A stretch of DNA of 64,000 bases, taken from positions 1 to 64,000 of the forward strand of contig NZ_JOGX01000024.1 in the NCBI RefSeq assembly GCF_000719555.1. Reading direction: 5' to 3'. Positions 38,492 through 46,742 of the stretch are shown piece by piece. The notes under the pieces are model-generated. The model did no database searches. It was not told the origin of the DNA and saw only the letters and a list, made by a program, of their open reading frames with translations. The translations under genes and the position numbers were made by a program. Positions within the stretch are counted from its first letter, which is position 1; each line of letters starts with the position of its first letter. Source of the stretch: Streptomyces sp. NRRL F-5727 (GTDB lineage: Bacteria; Actinomycetota; Actinomycetes; Streptomycetales; Streptomycetaceae).

Positions 38492-39796
38492 GTGATCGCC
38501 TTCCTGACCTTCCTGGTCGTGGTCCTCGCGCTGCTCGGCGCGGTCCACTGGTACGTGTGGCGTCGGCTGGTGCGGGACGTCACCGCGCCCGGCGGCCGGG
38601 CCCGGCGGCTCGGCACGGTGCTGGTGGTCGTGCTGCCGCTGCTGTCCGTCGGCGCGCTGGCGTCCGGGCGGGCCGGGGTGCCCTTCGTGGTCCAGCAGGT
38701 GGTGGCCTGGCCCGGGTTCCTGTGGCTGGCGCTGCTGCTGTACGTGGTGCTGGCGCTGGTCGTCGGCGAGGCCGTGCGGCCGGTGCTGACCCGGGTCCTC
38801 GCCCGGCGGGCCGCCGCCGCGCCGGCCGCCGCGCCGGTGGCCGTACCGGCGCCCGCGCCCGTTCCCGTACCGGAGAGGGGGCAGGAGGGCGAGGAGAGCG
38901 AAACCGGGGCCGAGCCGGAGGGCGAGACCGGGGCCGGCGTGTCCGCGTCCGGCGTGTCCGCGTCCGATGTGTCGCGGCGGCTCTTCGTGTCCCGGGTGGT
39001 CGGCGGGGCCGCGGTCGCCGTCGCCGCGGGGACCGTGGCGAACGGGGCGTACGGGGTACTGCGCGGGCCCCGGGTGAAGCGGGTGACCGTACCGCTGGCC
39101 AAGCTGCCCCGCGCCGCGCACGGGTACCGGATCGCGGTCGTCTCCGACATCCACCTCGGGCCGATCCTCGGGCGCGCCCACTCCCAGCGGATCGTCGACA
39201 CGATCAACGCCACCCAGCCCGATCTGATCGCCGTCGTCGGCGACCTCGTCGACGGCTCCGTCGCGGACCTCGGCCCCGCCGCCGAGCCGCTGGCGCAGCT
39301 GCGCGCCCGGCACGGCTCGTTCTTCGTCACCGGCAACCACGAGTACTTCTCCGGCGCCGACGCCTGGGTCGACCACGTCCGTGAGCTCGGCCTGCGCCCG
39401 CTGCGGAACGAGCGCCTGGAGATCGCCGCCGGGTTCGACCTGGCCGGCGTGGACGACGTGGCCGGGGAGAGCGAGGGCCGCGGGCCGGACTTCGGACGGG
39501 CGCTCGGCGACCGCGACCGGTCCCGGGCGGCCGTCCTCCTCGCCCACCAGCCGATCGTGATCGACGACGCCGTCGCCCACGGGGTGGACCTCCAGCTCTC
39601 CGGTCACACCCACGGCGGCCAGCTGTGGCCGGGGAACTTCCTCGCCGAACTCGCCAACCCGACCGTGGCCGGTCTCGAACGGTACGGGGACACCCAGCTG
39701 TACGTCTCCCGGGGCGCCGGCGCGTGGGGGCCGCCGGTCCGCGTCGGCGCGCCGTCCGACATCACCGTCGTCCAACTCGCCTCGAAACAGGCGTAA
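38492..39796 (+). CDS. Membrane-anchored metallophosphoesterase
   Basis: A 434-residue calcineurin-type phosphoesterase. The N-terminus has three transmembrane helices (about 1-20, 45-62 and 70-95), then a long Ala/Pro/Glu/Ser-rich linker (about 105-165) and a fourth, tat-like hydrophobic stretch after RRLFVSR. The catalytic domain (about 200-430) has SDIHLGPI, GDLVDGS, GNHEYF, LLAHQP and SGHTHGGQ, all metal ligands intact. Such proteins hydrolyse phosphodiesters outside the membrane, for example lipid or nucleotide substrates. The GTG at 38492 follows GAGAGG. It is the second gene after the SCO4848-family gene. Confidence 0.88.
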   Translation: MIAFLTFLVVVLALLGAVHWYVWRRLVRDVTAPGGRARRLGTVLVVVLPLLSVGALASGRAGVPFVVQQVVAWPGFLWLALLLYVVLALVVGEAVRPVLTRVLARRAAAAPAAAPVAVPAPAPVPVPERGQEGEESETGAEPEGETGAGVSASGVSASDVSRRLFVSRVVGGAAVAVAAGTVANGAYGVLRGPRVKRVTVPLAKLPRAAHGYRIAVVSDIHLGPILGRAHSQRIVDTINATQPDLIAVVGDLVDGSVADLGPAAEPLAQLRARHGSFFVTGNHEYFSGADAWVDHVRELGLRPLRNERLEIAAGFDLAGVDDVAGESEGRGPDFGRALGDRDRSRAAVLLAHQPIVIDDAVAHGVDLQLSGHTHGGQLWPGNFLAELANPTVAGLERYGDTQLYVSRGAGAWGPPVRVGAPSDITVVQLASKQA

Positions 39797-40002
39797 TCGG
39801 GAGAGAAGCGGAGAGTGTCACTCCCTGCTCCGGGGTGGATACGTGCTGCTCATCGACTTAAATTCGCATTTCCCGGACATATGCATGCGGTGTGAAGATT
39901 TCCTCTTCCCCATGTGAAAACCGTGTGATTGGGTGGCGCAAACGCGACGATTCGGGGGCCGTCGCTCTTTGGGGTCTTTGCACGAAAAAAGGAAGCACGG
40001 CA

Positions 40003-41556
40003 ATGCGGTCGACGGTCCGTCTCCGGATCCTCATCACTTGTGGAGTACTGGTGGCCGCGGGGGTGGGGGGCTGGCAACTCCTGCCCTCCGACGAGGGCCG
40101 TACGGACCCGATCCCCGTCGGCACCACCGACGAGGTCACCTCGCTCGACCCGGCCGGCGCCTACGACGCCGGCTCCTGGGCGATGTACAGCAACGTCTAC
40201 CAGTCGCTGCTGACCTTCAAGCCGGGCTTCACCACCCCGACCCCGGACGCCGCCGAGAGCTGCAAGTTCGTGGGCGACAAGCTCACCACGTACCAGTGCG
40301 TCCTCCGTGACGACCTCACCTTCCCCAGTGGGCGCAAGGTGACGGCCGAGGACGTCGCGTACTCCTTCGACCGGATGCTGAAGATCAAGGCGGAGGTCGG
40401 CCCGGCGTCGCTCTTCCCGACCCTGAAGGACGTGCGGGCCGACGGCCGGACCGTCACCTTCAACCTCGGCGCCCGGGACGCCACGTTCCCGCTGAAGCTG
40501 GCCACCGGCGCCGGGTCGATCGTCGACCGCGACCGCTACCAGGCCGACACCCTCCGCCAGGACAACGGTGTCGACGGCACCGGCCCGTACGTCCTCAAGG
40601 AGTACAAGCCGGGCGAGAGCGCCCTCCTGGAGCCCAACCCGAGGTACCGGGGCGCGCTCGCCGGGACGGGCCGCCCGGTCCGCGTGAAGTACTTCAAGCA
40701 GTCCGAGGAGCTGGCGAACGCCTGGAAGTCCGGCGAGGTGCAGGTGACGCACCGCCAGCTCCCGCCGTCCTTCGTGGAGAACCTGGACACCAACGGCGGC
40801 ACCCGGCTCACCGAGGCGGAGAGCGCCGAGATCCGCAACATCGTCTTCAACACCCGGTCCGACTCGCCGATGGGCGAGAAGGCGGTACGGCAGGCGGTCG
40901 CGGCGATCCTCGACCGCCCGGCCATCACCACCGGCGCCTACAAGGGCACGGTCGAGCCGCTGTACTCGCTGATCCCGCAGGGCTTCGTCGGGCACAGCAC
41001 GGCCTTCTACGACCGCTACCCGTCGCCCGACGCGAAGAAGGCGAAGAAGCTGCTGAAGGACGCCGGGGTGGAGACGCCGGTCGCGTTCACCTTCGGCTAC
41101 CGCCAGGACGCCACGTACAAGGCCGAGACCGCGCTGATCAAGAAGCAGCTGGAGGAGACCGGCCTGTTCGAGGTGAAGGTGGTGGAGGCCGACTGGCAGA
41201 ACTTCCAGAAGGGCTACACCAGCGGCGCCTACGACGCCTACACGGTCGGCTGGCTCCCCGACTTCCCCGACTCGGACAGCTTCACGGCCCCGCTCGTCGG
41301 CACCGGGAACACCCTGGACAACGGCTACTCCAGCAAGACCGTCGACAAGCTGATCAAGGACACCCAGCAGTTCGACGACCGCTCCCGGACCACCGGCGAC
41401 TTCAAGTCGATCCAGGAGCAGGTCGCCCAGGACGTGCCGCTGATCCCGGTCTGGCAGAAGAACGACTACGTCCTCGCCACCGAGTCCGTCGGCGGCTCGC
41501 AGAACCTCTCCGACGGCACCGGCATCTGGCGCCTGTGGGAGCTGTCCTGGCTCTGA
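40003..41556 (+). CDS. Peptide/oligopeptide ABC transporter substrate-binding protein
   Basis: A 517-residue family-5 solute-binding protein (DppA/OppA type). The signal or anchor sequence occupies residues 1-30. It has no good lipobox; the only cysteine there is inside the hydrophobic stretch. The binding domains contain GTTDEVTSLDPAGAYDAG, YSFDRML, NGVDGTGPYVL and VGWLPDFPDSD. A cysteine pair (SCKF, YQC) probably forms the disulfide seen in this family. No permease or ATPase gene is adjacent, so this is an orphan. The ATG at 40003 follows AAAAAAGGAAG; the 150 bases upstream are unusually AT-rich. Confidence 0.85.
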   Translation: MRSTVRLRILITCGVLVAAGVGGWQLLPSDEGRTDPIPVGTTDEVTSLDPAGAYDAGSWAMYSNVYQSLLTFKPGFTTPTPDAAESCKFVGDKLTTYQCVLRDDLTFPSGRKVTAEDVAYSFDRMLKIKAEVGPASLFPTLKDVRADGRTVTFNLGARDATFPLKLATGAGSIVDRDRYQADTLRQDNGVDGTGPYVLKEYKPGESALLEPNPRYRGALAGTGRPVRVKYFKQSEELANAWKSGEVQVTHRQLPPSFVENLDTNGGTRLTEAESAEIRNIVFNTRSDSPMGEKAVRQAVAAILDRPAITTGAYKGTVEPLYSLIPQGFVGHSTAFYDRYPSPDAKKAKKLLKDAGVETPVAFTFGYRQDATYKAETALIKKQLEETGLFEVKVVEADWQNFQKGYTSGAYDAYTVGWLPDFPDSDSFTAPLVGTGNTLDNGYSSKTVDKLIKDTQQFDDRSRTTGDFKSIQEQVAQDVPLIPVWQKNDYVLATESVGGSQNLSDGTGIWRLWELSWL

Positions 41557-41568
41557 CCGCCGGGGCGG

Positions 41569-42411
41569 TCAGTCCTTCTTCGGGGCGGTCCTGCGGGGCC
41601 GCCCCGACGCCGCCATCCCGGCCGCCGTCGGCATGAAGTCGGCGAGCAGTTCGTGGGTCTCCTTGACCAGCGGACGCAGGATCCGGAAGCGGGAGAGCGA
41701 GATCGCCCGCGCGGTCACCGGCGCCAGCCGCTCCACGAGCCGCCGGCTGTTGGCGGCGCCCTCGGAGCGGTCGTACACCCAGAACAGCACCAGGCCCATC
41801 TGCTGGAGCCACAGCAGCTGCGGCAGGGCCTCGGAGAGCTCGGGGTCGACCTTCACCGAGGCGCCGGAGAGCACCCGGCGGTGCACCTCGATGGCCGCCT
41901 CGCGCGGTCCCTCCGACTCGGGCGAGAACGGCGAGAGCGGGCTGTCCGGGTCGGCCGCGTTCTTGAAGAACTGGGCCGCGAACTCGTGGTACGGCTCCGC
42001 GATGTCGAGCCAGGCGAGGAGTACGCCCCTGATGCGGGCGACCAGTTCCTTCTCGCCGCCCTCCAGGACCGGCCGGACCGCCGCCTGGTGCTCCTCGGCG
42101 ATCCGGTCGTAGAAGCCCTGCACCAGGTGCTCCTTGGACGCGAAGTAGTAGTAGGCGTTCCCGACCGAGACCCCGGCCTCCTGGGCGATCGCCCGCATGG
42201 TGGTCTTGTCGTACCCCCGCTCCCGGAAGAGCCGCAGGGCGGTCTCCAGGATGAGCGTCCGGGTCTGCTCGCTCTTCGGGGCCTTCGGAGCGGCCGGGGC
42301 GTCCGGAGCGTCCTTGGCCTTCGGAGCGTTCGTGGCCTTCGGAGCGACCGGGGCCTTCGGAGCGACCGTGGCCTTGACCGGGGCCTTCTTCTCTTCCTTC
42401 GCGTCCTTCAC
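41569..42411 (-). CDS. TetR-family regulator with Lys/Ala/Pro N-terminal tail
   Basis: A 280-residue regulator. The TetR helix-turn-helix spans about 50-95 (TRTLILETALRLFRERGYDK, AIAQEAGVSVGNAYYYFASK). The first 45 residues are a Lys/Ala/Pro repeat (APKAPVAPKATNAPKAKDAP) resembling histone-H1 tails and probably disordered. The GTG at 42411 is chosen; a GTG at 42435 would overlap the upstream gene. It is the last gene of a three-gene operon. The twin TTGAAC palindromes at its head (43325 and 43369) are the likely operators, giving autoregulation. Confidence 0.85.
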   Translation of the reverse strand: MKDAKEEKKAPVKATVAPKAPVAPKATNAPKAKDAPDAPAAPKAPKSEQTRTLILETALRLFRERGYDKTTMRAIAQEAGVSVGNAYYYFASKEHLVQGFYDRIAEEHQAAVRPVLEGGEKELVARIRGVLLAWLDIAEPYHEFAAQFFKNAADPDSPLSPFSPESEGPREAAIEVHRRVLSGASVKVDPELSEALPQLLWLQQMGLVLFWVYDRSEGAANSRRLVERLAPVTARAISLSRFRILRPLVKETHELLADFMPTAAGMAASGRPRRTAPKKD

Positions 42412-42421
42412 GGGGCCGAGC

Positions 42422-42871
42422 CTAGCCGGGTGCACCGGGCACGTCGCAGTGCCCGTCCTGGCAGCCGGAGCCCTCCGGACCCCTGAGCGCCTCCCGCCAC
42501 TTCGCGGCGGCGAGGACGGCGGCGCGGGCGAAGGGCTGCCCGGCGGGGGTGGCGAGCCAGTGGGCCCTGGGCCGGTGTTCGGCCAGCGCCCAGAGGCAGA
42601 CGATCCAGGCGGCCGAGGCCCGGTAGACCTGGCCCCGGTCCCCGACCACGGTGATCTCCCGCAGGGTCGCGGTGTGGTCGAGGTCGGGGAAGAGCTGCCG
42701 GGCCCGCTGCGAGCCGGCCGGGACGAGGTCGAGCGGGACGAGCTGCCGCTGGCGCAGCAGCCAGTGCCTGAGGTGGACGCAGAGCGGGCAGTCGGCGTCG
42801 TACAGCACGGTCAGCCGTCCCACGGGGGTCCTGGGGACCGTGGGCGTCCGGGGGTCCGCCGGGGTGGACAC
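42422..42871 (-). CDS. DUF393/DCC-family thiol-disulfide oxidoreductase-like protein
   Basis: A 149-residue protein of the DCC family. YDADCPLCVHLRHWL holds the hallmark DxDCPxC at about residues 28-35, and the second half keeps the family's ASAAWIVCL segment. The family is thioredoxin-like, but its in vivo role is unproven. The C-terminus has two more cysteines (SGCQDGHCDVP), a possible metal or redox site. The GTG at 42871 lies six bases after the upstream gene's stop. It is the middle gene of the TetR operon. Confidence 0.8.
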   Translation of the reverse strand: MSTPADPRTPTVPRTPVGRLTVLYDADCPLCVHLRHWLLRQRQLVPLDLVPAGSQRARQLFPDLDHTATLREITVVGDRGQVYRASAAWIVCLWALAEHRPRAHWLATPAGQPFARAAVLAAAKWREALRGPEGSGCQDGHCDVPGAPG

Positions 42872-42876
42872 GGTGG

Positions 42877-43311
42877 TCAGACCTGCGGGGCGGGCGGGGC
42901 CCACGGGCCGTCCTTGGGGGCGGCGGTCCAGCCCTGCGGGGCGACGGGCGGGACCTGCTCGCGCTCCATGACGCCGCGGCGGCGGATCTTGTTGAGCACG
43001 TAGACGTTGCCGAGGTGCATCACGCCGAGGACGAGCAGGACGACGCCGAGCTTGACGGAGAGGGCCTCGAAGAGCGCCCGGGCGTCGAGGACGGCCGCCT
43101 CCTGGCTCAGGTAGAGGGCGACGAAGCCGAAGTTGACGAGGTAGAAGCCGACCACCAGGAGGTGGTTGACGGCGTCCGCGAGCTTCTCGTTCCCGTGCAG
43201 CACGTCGGAGAGGAAGACCCTTCCGTTGCGGCTGAGGGTGCGGGCGACCCAGATGGTCAGGGCCACGCTGATCAGCAGGTAGACGATGTACGCGACGACA
43301 GTGAGGTCCAT
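42877..43311 (-). CDS. Four-helix membrane protein of the TetR operon
   Basis: A 144-residue membrane protein with hydrophobic helices at about 4-24, 48-72 and 82-105. A tail ends in Pro/Ala/Trp residues (WTAAPKDGPWAPPAPQV). No known enzymatic motif. The ATG at 43311 follows AAGGGAG; an upstream TTG at 43338 would start inside the operator palindrome and is rejected. The gene opens the operon with the DCC protein and the TetR regulator. A membrane plus DCC pair resembles small redox systems, but this is inference. Confidence 0.7.
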   Translation of the reverse strand: MDLTVVAYIVYLLISVALTIWVARTLSRNGRVFLSDVLHGNEKLADAVNHLLVVGFYLVNFGFVALYLSQEAAVLDARALFEALSVKLGVVLLVLGVMHLGNVYVLNKIRRRGVMEREQVPPVAPQGWTAAPKDGPWAPPAPQV

Positions 43312-43324
43312 GCCCCACGCTCCC

Positions 43325-43338
43325 TTGAACGCGTTCAA
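43325..43338. promoter_or_regulatory. TetR operator candidate O1
   Basis: Perfect 14-bp palindrome TTGAACGCGTTCAA, 13 bases from the start of the membrane-protein gene and overlapping its ribosome site. A near-identical copy lies 44 bp away. Confidence 0.8.
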
Positions 43339-43368
43339 ATGCTGGCAGGCATGACTGTAGACCCCCTC

Positions 43369-43382
43369 TTGAACGTGTTCAA
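43369..43382. promoter_or_regulatory. TetR operator candidate O2
   Basis: Palindrome TTGAACGTGTTCAA (one central change from O1), 44 bp centre to centre, about four helical turns, and 54 bases from the divergent hydrolase start. Confidence 0.8.
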
Positions 43383-43436
43383 GTCCGGGGGTGAAAGGTG
43401 TGGCCCGCCCTGTCAGGTGCGTCTAGAGTCACGGGA

Positions 43437-44225
43437 GTGACGCTCTCTCATGACACGGCCGGCACCGGCACCCAGACCGTCGTCCTGCTGCACTCCGGGG
43501 TCTGCGACCGCCGGATGTGGGAGGGCCAGTTCCACGCCCTCGCCGCGGCCGGGCACCACGTCGTCCGCTGCGACCTCCGCGGCTTCGGCGAGACCCCCCT
43601 CGACGCCCCGCACGTCCACGCCGACGACGTACGGGACCTCCTCGACCACCTCGGCGTCGAGCGGTCCGTCCTCGTCGGCTCCTCCTTCGGCGGCGAGGTC
43701 GCCCTGGAGGTCGCCGTCCGTCACCCCGAGCGGGTCGCCGCCCTCGCCCTGCTCTGCGCCGCCGCCCCCGTCGAGCACGACGCCGGACCCGAACTCCGGG
43801 CCTTCTTCGGGCAGGAGGACGCCCTCCTCGCAGCCGGCGACGTCGACGCCGCCACCGCCCTCAACGTCGACCTGTGGTGCGGCCCCGACGCGGGACCCGA
43901 GGCCCGCGCCCTCGTCCACGCCATGCAGCGGCGCGCCTTCGAGCTCCAGCTCGCCGCCCCCGACGAGCACGGCGCCCAGCCGTCCGGCGTCACCCAGGGC
44001 GACCTCGAGGGCATCACCGTGCCCGCCCTCGTCGTCACCGGCGCCCACGACGTCCCCGACTTCCGCGTCATCGCCGAGAAGACCGCCGCCCTCCTCCCGG
44101 ACGCCCGCCGCGTCGAACTCGACTGGGCCGGCCACCTGCCGTCCCTGGAGCGCCCCGAGGAGACCCTGGCCCTGCTGACGGACTTCCTGTCCGGCCTCAG
44201 CGCCCCCGCCGCAGCTGGGCGGTGA
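43437..44225 (+). CDS. Alpha/beta-fold hydrolase
   Basis: A 262-residue hydrolase. The oxyanion motif is LLHSGVCDRRMW, the nucleophile elbow is GSSFGGEVA with the serine central, the acid is in TGAHDVPDF, and the catalytic histidine in WAGHLPSLE. The substrate is unknown. The GTG at 43437 is seven bases after TAGAGT, so a leaderless start is possible; GGGAG is too close to be a normal ribosome site. It is divergent from the TetR operon and may share operator O2. Its end overlaps the DUF4132 gene by 29 bases. Confidence 0.85.
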   Translation: MTLSHDTAGTGTQTVVLLHSGVCDRRMWEGQFHALAAAGHHVVRCDLRGFGETPLDAPHVHADDVRDLLDHLGVERSVLVGSSFGGEVALEVAVRHPERVAALALLCAAAPVEHDAGPELRAFFGQEDALLAAGDVDAATALNVDLWCGPDAGPEARALVHAMQRRAFELQLAAPDEHGAQPSGVTQGDLEGITVPALVVTGAHDVPDFRVIAEKTAALLPDARRVELDWAGHLPSLERPEETLALLTDFLSGLSAPAAAGR

Positions 44226-46707
44226 TCGTCGGGTCGGTGATCCGGTCGTCGGCGGCCAGCAGGAACGCCTTCGACAGGATCACCGACAGCATCCCCCCGT
44301 CCTCCTCGAACGGCAGGAACACCTTCCCCGCCGCCCGCCCGGCCTCCCGCGACCGGTCCACCACCACGCACAGATACGCGTCCGAGGGCTCCATCAGCAC
44401 GTTCCCCGAGCCCAGATGGATCCGGTACGCGCCCAGCTGCCCCCGCACCCGCAGGAACCGGTCCGTCAGCTCCACCCGGTCCGCGAGCCGGGTCCGCGGC
44501 AGCAGCCGGGCCAGCGTCTCCCGCCGCACCCGCGCCCCCGCCGTCAGCTCCCCGAACCCCCAGCTCCGCCAGTAGGCGCCGTAGCCCCGGTCCTCGCCCC
44601 GGTCCCGCCACTCCGGGTCCGCCCCGACCGACGCCACGCCCACGAACAGGTCCACGTCCCGCAGCGCCTCCGACAGCACCAGCGCCGGCACCTCCGCCAG
44701 CTCCGCCCGCTCCCACGCGCCGCGCGGACCCGCCGCGCCCGCCCGCCGCTCGAACCGCACCTGATCGGTCGAGCAGAGCGCGGCGGCCCCGTCCGAGACC
44801 GCCCCGCCGTCGACCAGCTCCACGAGGAACCGGGCCCGCCACCGGACCCCCTCCGCCGCCGGCAGCCCGCCCGGCGCGGGCAGCTCCTTCACCATCTCCG
44901 AGGAGTCGCCGTCGGAGAAGTACCCCAGGTGCCGCCCCGCCCAGCCCCGGCCCGTCATCAGCGCCCGGGCCTGCCCGTACCGCAGCACGTGCCCCGCGAA
45001 GCGGTTCGAGTACGAGACCGTCTCCCGCTCGGCCGGCGTCAGCGGGTACACCTCCCGGAACACCTGTTTGAACGGCTGCCGCCGCTCCCGGTCGAGCAGC
45101 GCCGCCCGCCACCCGGCGACCTCCTCGTCCCCGGCCCGCAGCGGATGCCACAGCCGCAGCCGGTCGCCCGCCCCGACCGGCCGCGCGGTGCCGTCCGCCG
45201 CCGCGAGCACCCAGCCGCCGCCCGCCCGCTCCGGCAGCCCGGCGGTCCACCCCCCGGCGCCGTCGCCGGCCTCCCAGACCAGCGCCCGGGCCACGACCCC
45301 CGTCACCGGATGGTCCGCGTAGTACCGGCGCCAGTCCTCCGCCGGCCAGGACGTGCCCGCCGCCAGGTGCTCCTCCAGCCGGGCCCGCTCCTCCGAGAGC
45401 AGCGCCGACGCCTTCCGCAGCCCGGCCCGCACCTCCTTCAACTCCTCGGCGCGCGCCTCCCGCACCTCCTTCGGCGCGGTCTTCAGGAGCCTCCCCTCCG
45501 GGCCCCTGAAGGAGAGCAGCGCCGTGCCCGGCTCCCGTACCGCCAGCTCCGCCGTGTACGCCCCCAGGGCCGTCTCGCGCACCCCTCGCCCGTCGAGCCC
45601 GAGGTCCGGCACGGCCCGCTCCCGCAGCATCGACGCGGTCATCCCGGCCCGCGCGGCGACCGTCTCCGTGGCGCGCGCGATCCCCTTGGCCACCGTCCGG
45701 TTGACCACCCGCCGCGGCAGCCGCCCCAGCTCGGCGACGGCCTCCTCGGCGCGCTCGGCCGTGCACTCCCCGAGCACCGCGACGGCCGTCGTGGCGAGCG
45801 GCTGGCTGCGGCAGATCCCCCCGGACCCGCCGAGCCCCGTCCCCGCGTTCAGCGCCACGGCCCCCAGCAGCGGCACCACCCACTCCTCCCCGAGGCCCAG
45901 CGAGGCCCACAACAGGCCCCGGACGAGGGAGGTGTTGGCGTCCCCGGCGAGCGAGACGAGCCCCATACCGAACGGGTCCACGTCGTGCACCCGGTGCTGG
46001 GGCTGCGCGGCGATCCCCTCCAGGAGCAGCCGCACCACCTCCGCCCCGCGCTCGGCGCCGGCCAGCAGCTCCGCCGCCCGCCGCCGCCACACCCGGGTGG
46101 CGCGCGGCTTGTCGAGCAGCGCGCAGTGCCCGAGGAACGCGGCCACCCCCGCACCCGACAGCAGCTCGCCGTGGGCGGCCCGCATCGCGGGGCCGTAGTC
46201 GTCGAGCTCGTCGAGCAGGTGCCGGGGGAGCCGGCGGTCGACGACCGGGGCCTCACGAGCCAGCAGGACGTCGATCCGGCGCCGGATCTCCCCGTACTCC
46301 TCGGCCCTCCTGTCCCACCGGTAGGACTCGGCGAGGCGGCGGAGCGTCCGCAGCCGCGTCCGGTCGTACTCCCCGGCCTGCTCGGCCGCCGAGACGGCGA
46401 TCGGCACCACGACCGGGAACGCCTCGCGCAGCTCGTACGGGCCGAACACCGAGTCCCGGCCGAGGAGACGGGCGAGCATCAGGTCGGACTCGGCGGCCGA
46501 CCAGCCCAGCCGCTGCCCCGCCAGATGGGCGAGCCCGCGCTCCGCGGAACCCCGGTGCGTCCCCGGGCGCTGGAGCGCGAACGCCGCCGCGCGCCGTCCC
46601 GCCGGGTCCAGGGAGTCCAGAAACCGCTCCAGCGTCCCCGTCGCCCCGGCCCGCTCGCGGGCCACCGCCTCGTCCAGCCCGTCGACCGGGCCCGTGATCC
46701 CCACCAT
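44197..46707 (-). CDS. DUF4132 protein (YehI/MolR-like)
   Basis: An 836-residue protein. The C-terminal half matches DUF4132: YLTPAERE-like PLTPAERETVSYSNRF, a YSWGFGEL-like segment (YWRSWGFGELT), and the C-terminal IHLGSGNVLMEP. E. coli YehI, of about 1,200 residues, belongs to this family and is encoded beside yehLMPQ. The N-terminal part is helical and Arg/Ala/Glu-rich. The ATG at 46707 is chosen because a damage-type promoter hexamer ends 7 nt upstream, so the transcript should be leaderless, and no ribosome site is seen. The function is unknown. Confidence 0.8.
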   Translation of the reverse strand: MVGITGPVDGLDEAVARERAGATGTLERFLDSLDPAGRRAAAFALQRPGTHRGSAERGLAHLAGQRLGWSAAESDLMLARLLGRDSVFGPYELREAFPVVVPIAVSAAEQAGEYDRTRLRTLRRLAESYRWDRRAEEYGEIRRRIDVLLAREAPVVDRRLPRHLLDELDDYGPAMRAAHGELLSGAGVAAFLGHCALLDKPRATRVWRRRAAELLAGAERGAEVVRLLLEGIAAQPQHRVHDVDPFGMGLVSLAGDANTSLVRGLLWASLGLGEEWVVPLLGAVALNAGTGLGGSGGICRSQPLATTAVAVLGECTAERAEEAVAELGRLPRRVVNRTVAKGIARATETVAARAGMTASMLRERAVPDLGLDGRGVRETALGAYTAELAVREPGTALLSFRGPEGRLLKTAPKEVREARAEELKEVRAGLRKASALLSEERARLEEHLAAGTSWPAEDWRRYYADHPVTGVVARALVWEAGDGAGGWTAGLPERAGGGWVLAAADGTARPVGAGDRLRLWHPLRAGDEEVAGWRAALLDRERRQPFKQVFREVYPLTPAERETVSYSNRFAGHVLRYGQARALMTGRGWAGRHLGYFSDGDSSEMVKELPAPGGLPAAEGVRWRARFLVELVDGGAVSDGAAALCSTDQVRFERRAGAAGPRGAWERAELAEVPALVLSEALRDVDLFVGVASVGADPEWRDRGEDRGYGAYWRSWGFGELTAGARVRRETLARLLPRTRLADRVELTDRFLRVRGQLGAYRIHLGSGNVLMEPSDAYLCVVVDRSREAGRAAGKVFLPFEEDGGMLSVILSKAFLLAADDRITDPTITAQLRRGR

Positions 46708-46714
46708 GCCGACC

Positions 46715-46737
46715 ACGGTAGGGCCACCCACCGACAG
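46715..46737 (-). promoter_or_regulatory. RecA-NDp/PafBC-type promoter of the DUF4132 gene
   Basis: On the minus strand: CTGTCGGTG, an 8-nt spacer, TACCGT. It matches tTGTCRgtg-N8-TAnnnT except for the first base. It sits in the 35 bases between the MFS stop and the DUF4132 start, which otherwise contain nothing. Confidence 0.72.
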
Positions 46738-46742
46738 CGCCC

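Noticed and set aside
43411..43430. CTGTCAGGTG followed by TAGAGT before the alpha/beta hydrolase gene
   Set aside because: The spacing to the TA hexamer is too short, and the gtg block has an extra base, so it does not fit the damage promoter; a plain -10 is possible.
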